A DNA stretch of 64,000 nucleotides. Origin: Pseudopedobacter beijingensis. Its GTDB lineage: Bacteria; Bacteroidota; Bacteroidia; Sphingobacteriales; Sphingobacteriaceae. The translations under genes and the position numbers were made by a program. This document shows, one piece after another, positions 63,382 to 64,000 of the stretch (position 1 is its first letter; each line of letters begins with the position of its first letter). The notes below the pieces were generated by a model that was not told the DNA's origin, searched no databases, and worked only from the letters and a program-made list of their open reading frames with translations. The stretch spans positions 1 to 64,000 of the forward strand of contig NZ_JBHUDG010000018.1 in assembly GCF_042678145.1 (NCBI RefSeq), in the 5' to 3' direction.

Positions 63382-64000
63382 ACCTGTTCTTGCATATATC
63401 AATGAACCCTTTCTAACTTTTGGAAATGGGCAACAGGCTATAGATCCACGTGATGGACTATTATTATTTGGTCCTTTTGATCATATGAAGGTCCGGGGAA
63501 TTAAAAATGTTGGTATAATAGGACCAAAAGAGTTAAGAAAGAAGATGATTAATTACCTGAACAAAATTCATTCTCCAATTATTAATTCGGATACTAATAT
63601 TGCTCGACCAAATTTTCCAGGGTTAGAAACAATTTTTGGTATATCAGTGAATTTTGAAAATATTATAGAAGTTGAGGTTAAAAAAGAAGATATTGAAAAT
63701 TATCTTAAATATACAGATTCTCACCAAAGAGTACATAATTGGGTTAACCTCTACGTTAATCCACTTATTAAATACACAGAGAATGAAGAGATGCCTGCAG
63801 ATGTATGGTTTGTTGTAATTCCTGAAGACATATTTAGGTTTGGCAGACCTAATTCTAGAATTCAGAAAGCTGAAGACAATATTGACATTGGATTGAAAAA
63901 GCAAGATCGAAATACTAGTCAGCTAGATATGTTCTTTCAAGAAGAGAAAGATATTCTTAGAGAAGCCTATGAATTTGAAGTGAATTTTCATAATCAACTT
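63374..64000 (+). CDS. Short prokaryotic Argonaute of a SPARTA system (5' part, cut by window end)
   Basis: The first 209 codons, open to the window edge; full short pAgo proteins are about 500 aa. It begins MIEPVLAYINEPFLTFGNGQ and continues QAIDPRDGLLLFGPFD; NIARPNFPGLETIFGI and PADVWFVVIPEDIFRFGRPN also match known SPARTA Ago N-termini segment by segment. This part precedes and enters the MID domain; the PIWI-like domain, which is catalytically inactive in the family, lies outside. It starts inside the TIR-APAZ stop region (ATGATTGA overlap), so the two subunits are translationally coupled. Confidence 0.9.
   Translation, partial: MIEPVLAYINEPFLTFGNGQQAIDPRDGLLLFGPFDHMKVRGIKNVGIIGPKELRKKMINYLNKIHSPIINSDTNIARPNFPGLETIFGISVNFENIIEVEVKKEDIENYLKYTDSHQRVHNWVNLYVNPLIKYTENEEMPADVWFVVIPEDIFRFGRPNSRIQKAEDNIDIGLKKQDRNTSQLDMFFQEEKDILREAYEFEVNFHNQL

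Noticed and set aside
52715..64000. A single integrative element spanning the whole right part
   Set aside because: No integrase, attachment-site duplication or tRNA boundary was seen inside the window, so element limits cannot be supported.

Overview
This window looks like the chromosome of a Bacteroidota member, most likely Sphingobacteriaceae (Pedobacter/Pseudopedobacter-like; inference). The signs are TAnnTTTG-type promoter boxes, few Shine-Dalgarno sequences, a type IX secretion cargo protein, many lipoproteins, GH20 and SusCD-era style periplasmic enzymes, and moderately AT-rich genes separated by long arrays of dispersed intergenic repeats. No rRNA, tRNA or CRISPR was found.

Left part (1-29 kb): the tail of an IS3-type transposase, a lipoprotein, alaS, and a repeat-rich gap with a small lipoprotein. 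Then come a translationally coupled lnt-like/T9SS-cargo pair, a LysR/YeiH pair, a polysaccharide deacetylase lipoprotein, pyrD and trxB. A CLC-F type fluoride antiporter follows, preceded by a recognisable fluoride riboswitch. After it lie a DUF3748 propeller lipoprotein, an AraC regulator divergent from a FucI-like isomerase/ribulokinase operon, a phosphosugar mutase with a secreted SOD, and monomeric isocitrate dehydrogenase.

Middle (29-52 kb): an RND efflux operon in which the permease and the outer-membrane factor are one 1512-residue reading frame with a lipobox at the junction; nhaA and yciO; asnS; a trmN6/phosphodiesterase/fbp operon; a GH20 hexosaminidase with a PA14 domain; rhlE-like helicase; purL. 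The spaces here (44.1-45.3 kb, 50.6-52.0 kb, also 15.3-16.0 kb) are filled with copies of one dispersed repeat family, including a 7-bp microsatellite. Other repeat families sit inside terminator-like inverted repeats.

Right part (52-64 kb) is accessory. A Crp-like regulator and a small HTH protein precede a 14-unit array of 11-bp repeats and a 10-bp-phased TCAAT array. These are followed by a DUF6266 gene and three overlapping genes whose topology matches a Gram-negative phage lysis cassette (3-TM holin-like, CHAP endolysin-like, u-spanin-like lipoprotein), bounded by intrinsic terminators and with no other phage genes. Next is an AT-rich defence island: a three-gene module (class I DNA methyltransferase, SF2 helicase, GIY-YIG nuclease) and then a TIR-APAZ gene overlapping a short prokaryotic Argonaute (SPARTA), the latter cut by the window end.

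The best candidates for something undescribed are the orphan lysis cassette with its phased repeat array, the methyltransferase-helicase-GIY-YIG module, and the RND-outer-membrane-factor fusion with an internal lipobox.
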